A stretch of DNA of 64,000 nucleotides from an uncultured Prevotellaceae bacterium (GTDB lineage: Bacteria > Bacteroidota > Bacteroidia > Bacteroidales > Bacteroidaceae): the NCBI GenBank assembly GCA_947307015.1, contig CAMZHV010000001.1:76846-140845 (forward strand), read 5' to 3'. Each line of letters begins with the position of its first letter. Positions within the stretch are counted from its first letter, which is position 1. The notes under the pieces were generated by a model. The model was not told where the DNA came from, made no database searches, and was given only the letters and a program-made list of their open reading frames with translations. The position numbers and the translations under genes were made by a program. Of the stretch, positions 62,885 to 64,000 are shown one piece after another.

Positions 62885-64000
62885 TTATAATTTCTTGAGT
62901 ACAAGTGCCGAATTAGTGCCCCCGAAGCCGAAACTGTTGGAGAGAACGACGCTGAGGTCAATGTCCTCGACGGTAGTGCGAGCCAAGTTGAGCGTAGCAG
63001 CGTGCTCGTCGGGAGTCTCGAGGTTGATGTTAGGTGCTACGAAACGATTTTGCATCATCAAAACACAGTAGACAGCCTCGCTGGCTCCTGCCATCCAGCA
63101 CTCGTGACCTGTCATAGACTTGGTGGAACTGATCCAGGCACGCTTGCCTTCGAAGAGGCGGGTCAGAGCCATAGCTTCGAACATATCACCTTGGGGGGTA
63201 GAGGTAGCATGGGCATTGACATAATCAACCTCATCGGGTGTCACGCCGGCATCATTCATGGCGCGTTGCATGGCCAACATACAACCGTCGTCGGAAGGCT
63301 GTGAGATACCGCCGCCGTTCGAAGAGAAACCGTAGCCGCATACTTCGGCCAGAATAGTGGCACCGCGTGCCACGGCGTGATCGTAGTCCTCGAGGACGAG
63401 GGCTGCTGCTCCGCCGCTGGGGATAAGACCGTCTCGGTTGGCATCGAAAGGACGGCTGGCTTTTGTCGGTTCGTCCATGCGCTTGGAGAACGTACCGAGG
63501 GCGTCGAACGAAGCCATCGAGTAGTAGTTGGTCTCTTGGGCTCCACCAGCGAGGACGACATCTTGAAGGCCGTGCTTAATCATCATGTAAGCTACGCCTA
63601 TGCTATGGCTACCGCTGGCGCAAGCTGCGCTGACGGTGAAATTGACACCGCGCAGGTGGAAGATAGTCGAGAGGTTCATGTTCACCGTTGAATTCATCGA
63701 CTGGAAGATCAAACCCGAGCCCAGCAGCTGCGAGTCGTGCTTCTCTGCCATGAGATTAGCGCTCTCGATGACGGGCTGCGCCGACGAGTCGTTGCCGAAG
63801 ATCACTCCGACTTCGTTTTGCAGCAGGTACTCTTCGTCTATGCCAGCGTTCTCGAAGGCTTCACGCGTGGCCATGAAAGCGTATTCGCCCTCCTCGGGCA
63901 GGCCGGCGCGCAGACGGCGGTGCAGCAACTTCTTCAGGTCGGGACGTGGCACAATGCCCGTCAGGGCGCTCTGATATCCGTAGCCTATGCGCTCTGGTTC
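62885..64000 (-). CDS. Beta-ketoacyl-ACP synthase (FabF-like), 5' truncated at the window edge
   Basis: VSAACASGSHSIGVAY, VNAHATSTPQGDMFEA, KSMTGHECWMAGASEAVY, SNSFGFGGTNSALVLKKL; frame is open upstream of 63952 to the window end (EPERIGYGYQSALTGIV). Confidence 0.93.
   Translation of the reverse strand, partial: EPERIGYGYQSALTGIVPRPDLKKLLHRRLRAGLPEEGEYAFMATREAFENAGIDEEYLLQNEVGVIFGNDSSAQPVIESANLMAEKHDSQLLGSGLIFQSMNSTVNMNLSTIFHLRGVNFTVSAACASGSHSIGVAYMMIKHGLQDVVLAGGAQETNYYSMASFDALGTFSKRMDEPTKASRPFDANRDGLIPSGGAAALVLEDYDHAVARGATILAEVCGYGFSSNGGGISQPSDDGCMLAMQRAMNDAGVTPDEVDYVNAHATSTPQGDMFEAMALTRLFEGKRAWISSTKSMTGHECWMAGASEAVYCVLMMQNRFVAPNINLETPDEHAATLNLARTTVEDIDLSVVLSNSFGFGGTNSALVLKKL

Overview
This 64 kb window looks like a Bacteroidota chromosome segment. 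It is probably Bacteroidales/Prevotellaceae, judging from TAnnTTTG-type -7 boxes, DUF6242/DUF6089-type proteins and tandem Skp genes; this is inference, not a database result. The first 36 kb is mostly core and housekeeping genes: GH43, Der, Era, FabH, RpmF, a histidine kinase, M24 and C1 peptidases, QueH, an ECF sigma factor, tRNA-Leu(CAA), MetY, FprA, PrmC, RibD, UppS, BamA, three Skp paralogs, MurI, and a LicD/cytidylyltransferase/PP-loop divergon. A low-GC KilA-N island with a large imperfect inverted repeat lies at about 36.3-38.3 kb. From about 41 kb to the right edge is a long minus-strand biosynthetic cluster of aryl-polyene/flexirubin type: three KS proteins (two multi-domain), two ACPs, two hotdog dehydratases, a thioesterase, LolA-like, MMPL-acyltransferase fusion, LpxL-like acyltransferase, O-methyltransferase, PaaK-like ligase, two CrtI-like oxidoreductases and a B12-type radical SAM protein. 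It runs off the right edge. The most unusual signals outside genes are: (1) dispersed GC-rich palindromic, MITE-like elements, several of which sit in frame inside ORFs and add the same peptide ([12 protein letters not shown] / [12 protein letters not shown]) to unrelated proteins, including a signal peptide; (2) two non-coding composite islands that share an architecture (inverted 120-140 bp arms built of short iterons, then ACGT-rich repeats, then a hairpin) but not a sequence; (3) a toxin-antitoxin pair whose toxin has an early in-frame stop; (4) a 22-bp tandem repeat inside the polyene cluster. All product calls come from reading motifs by eye; no searches were run.
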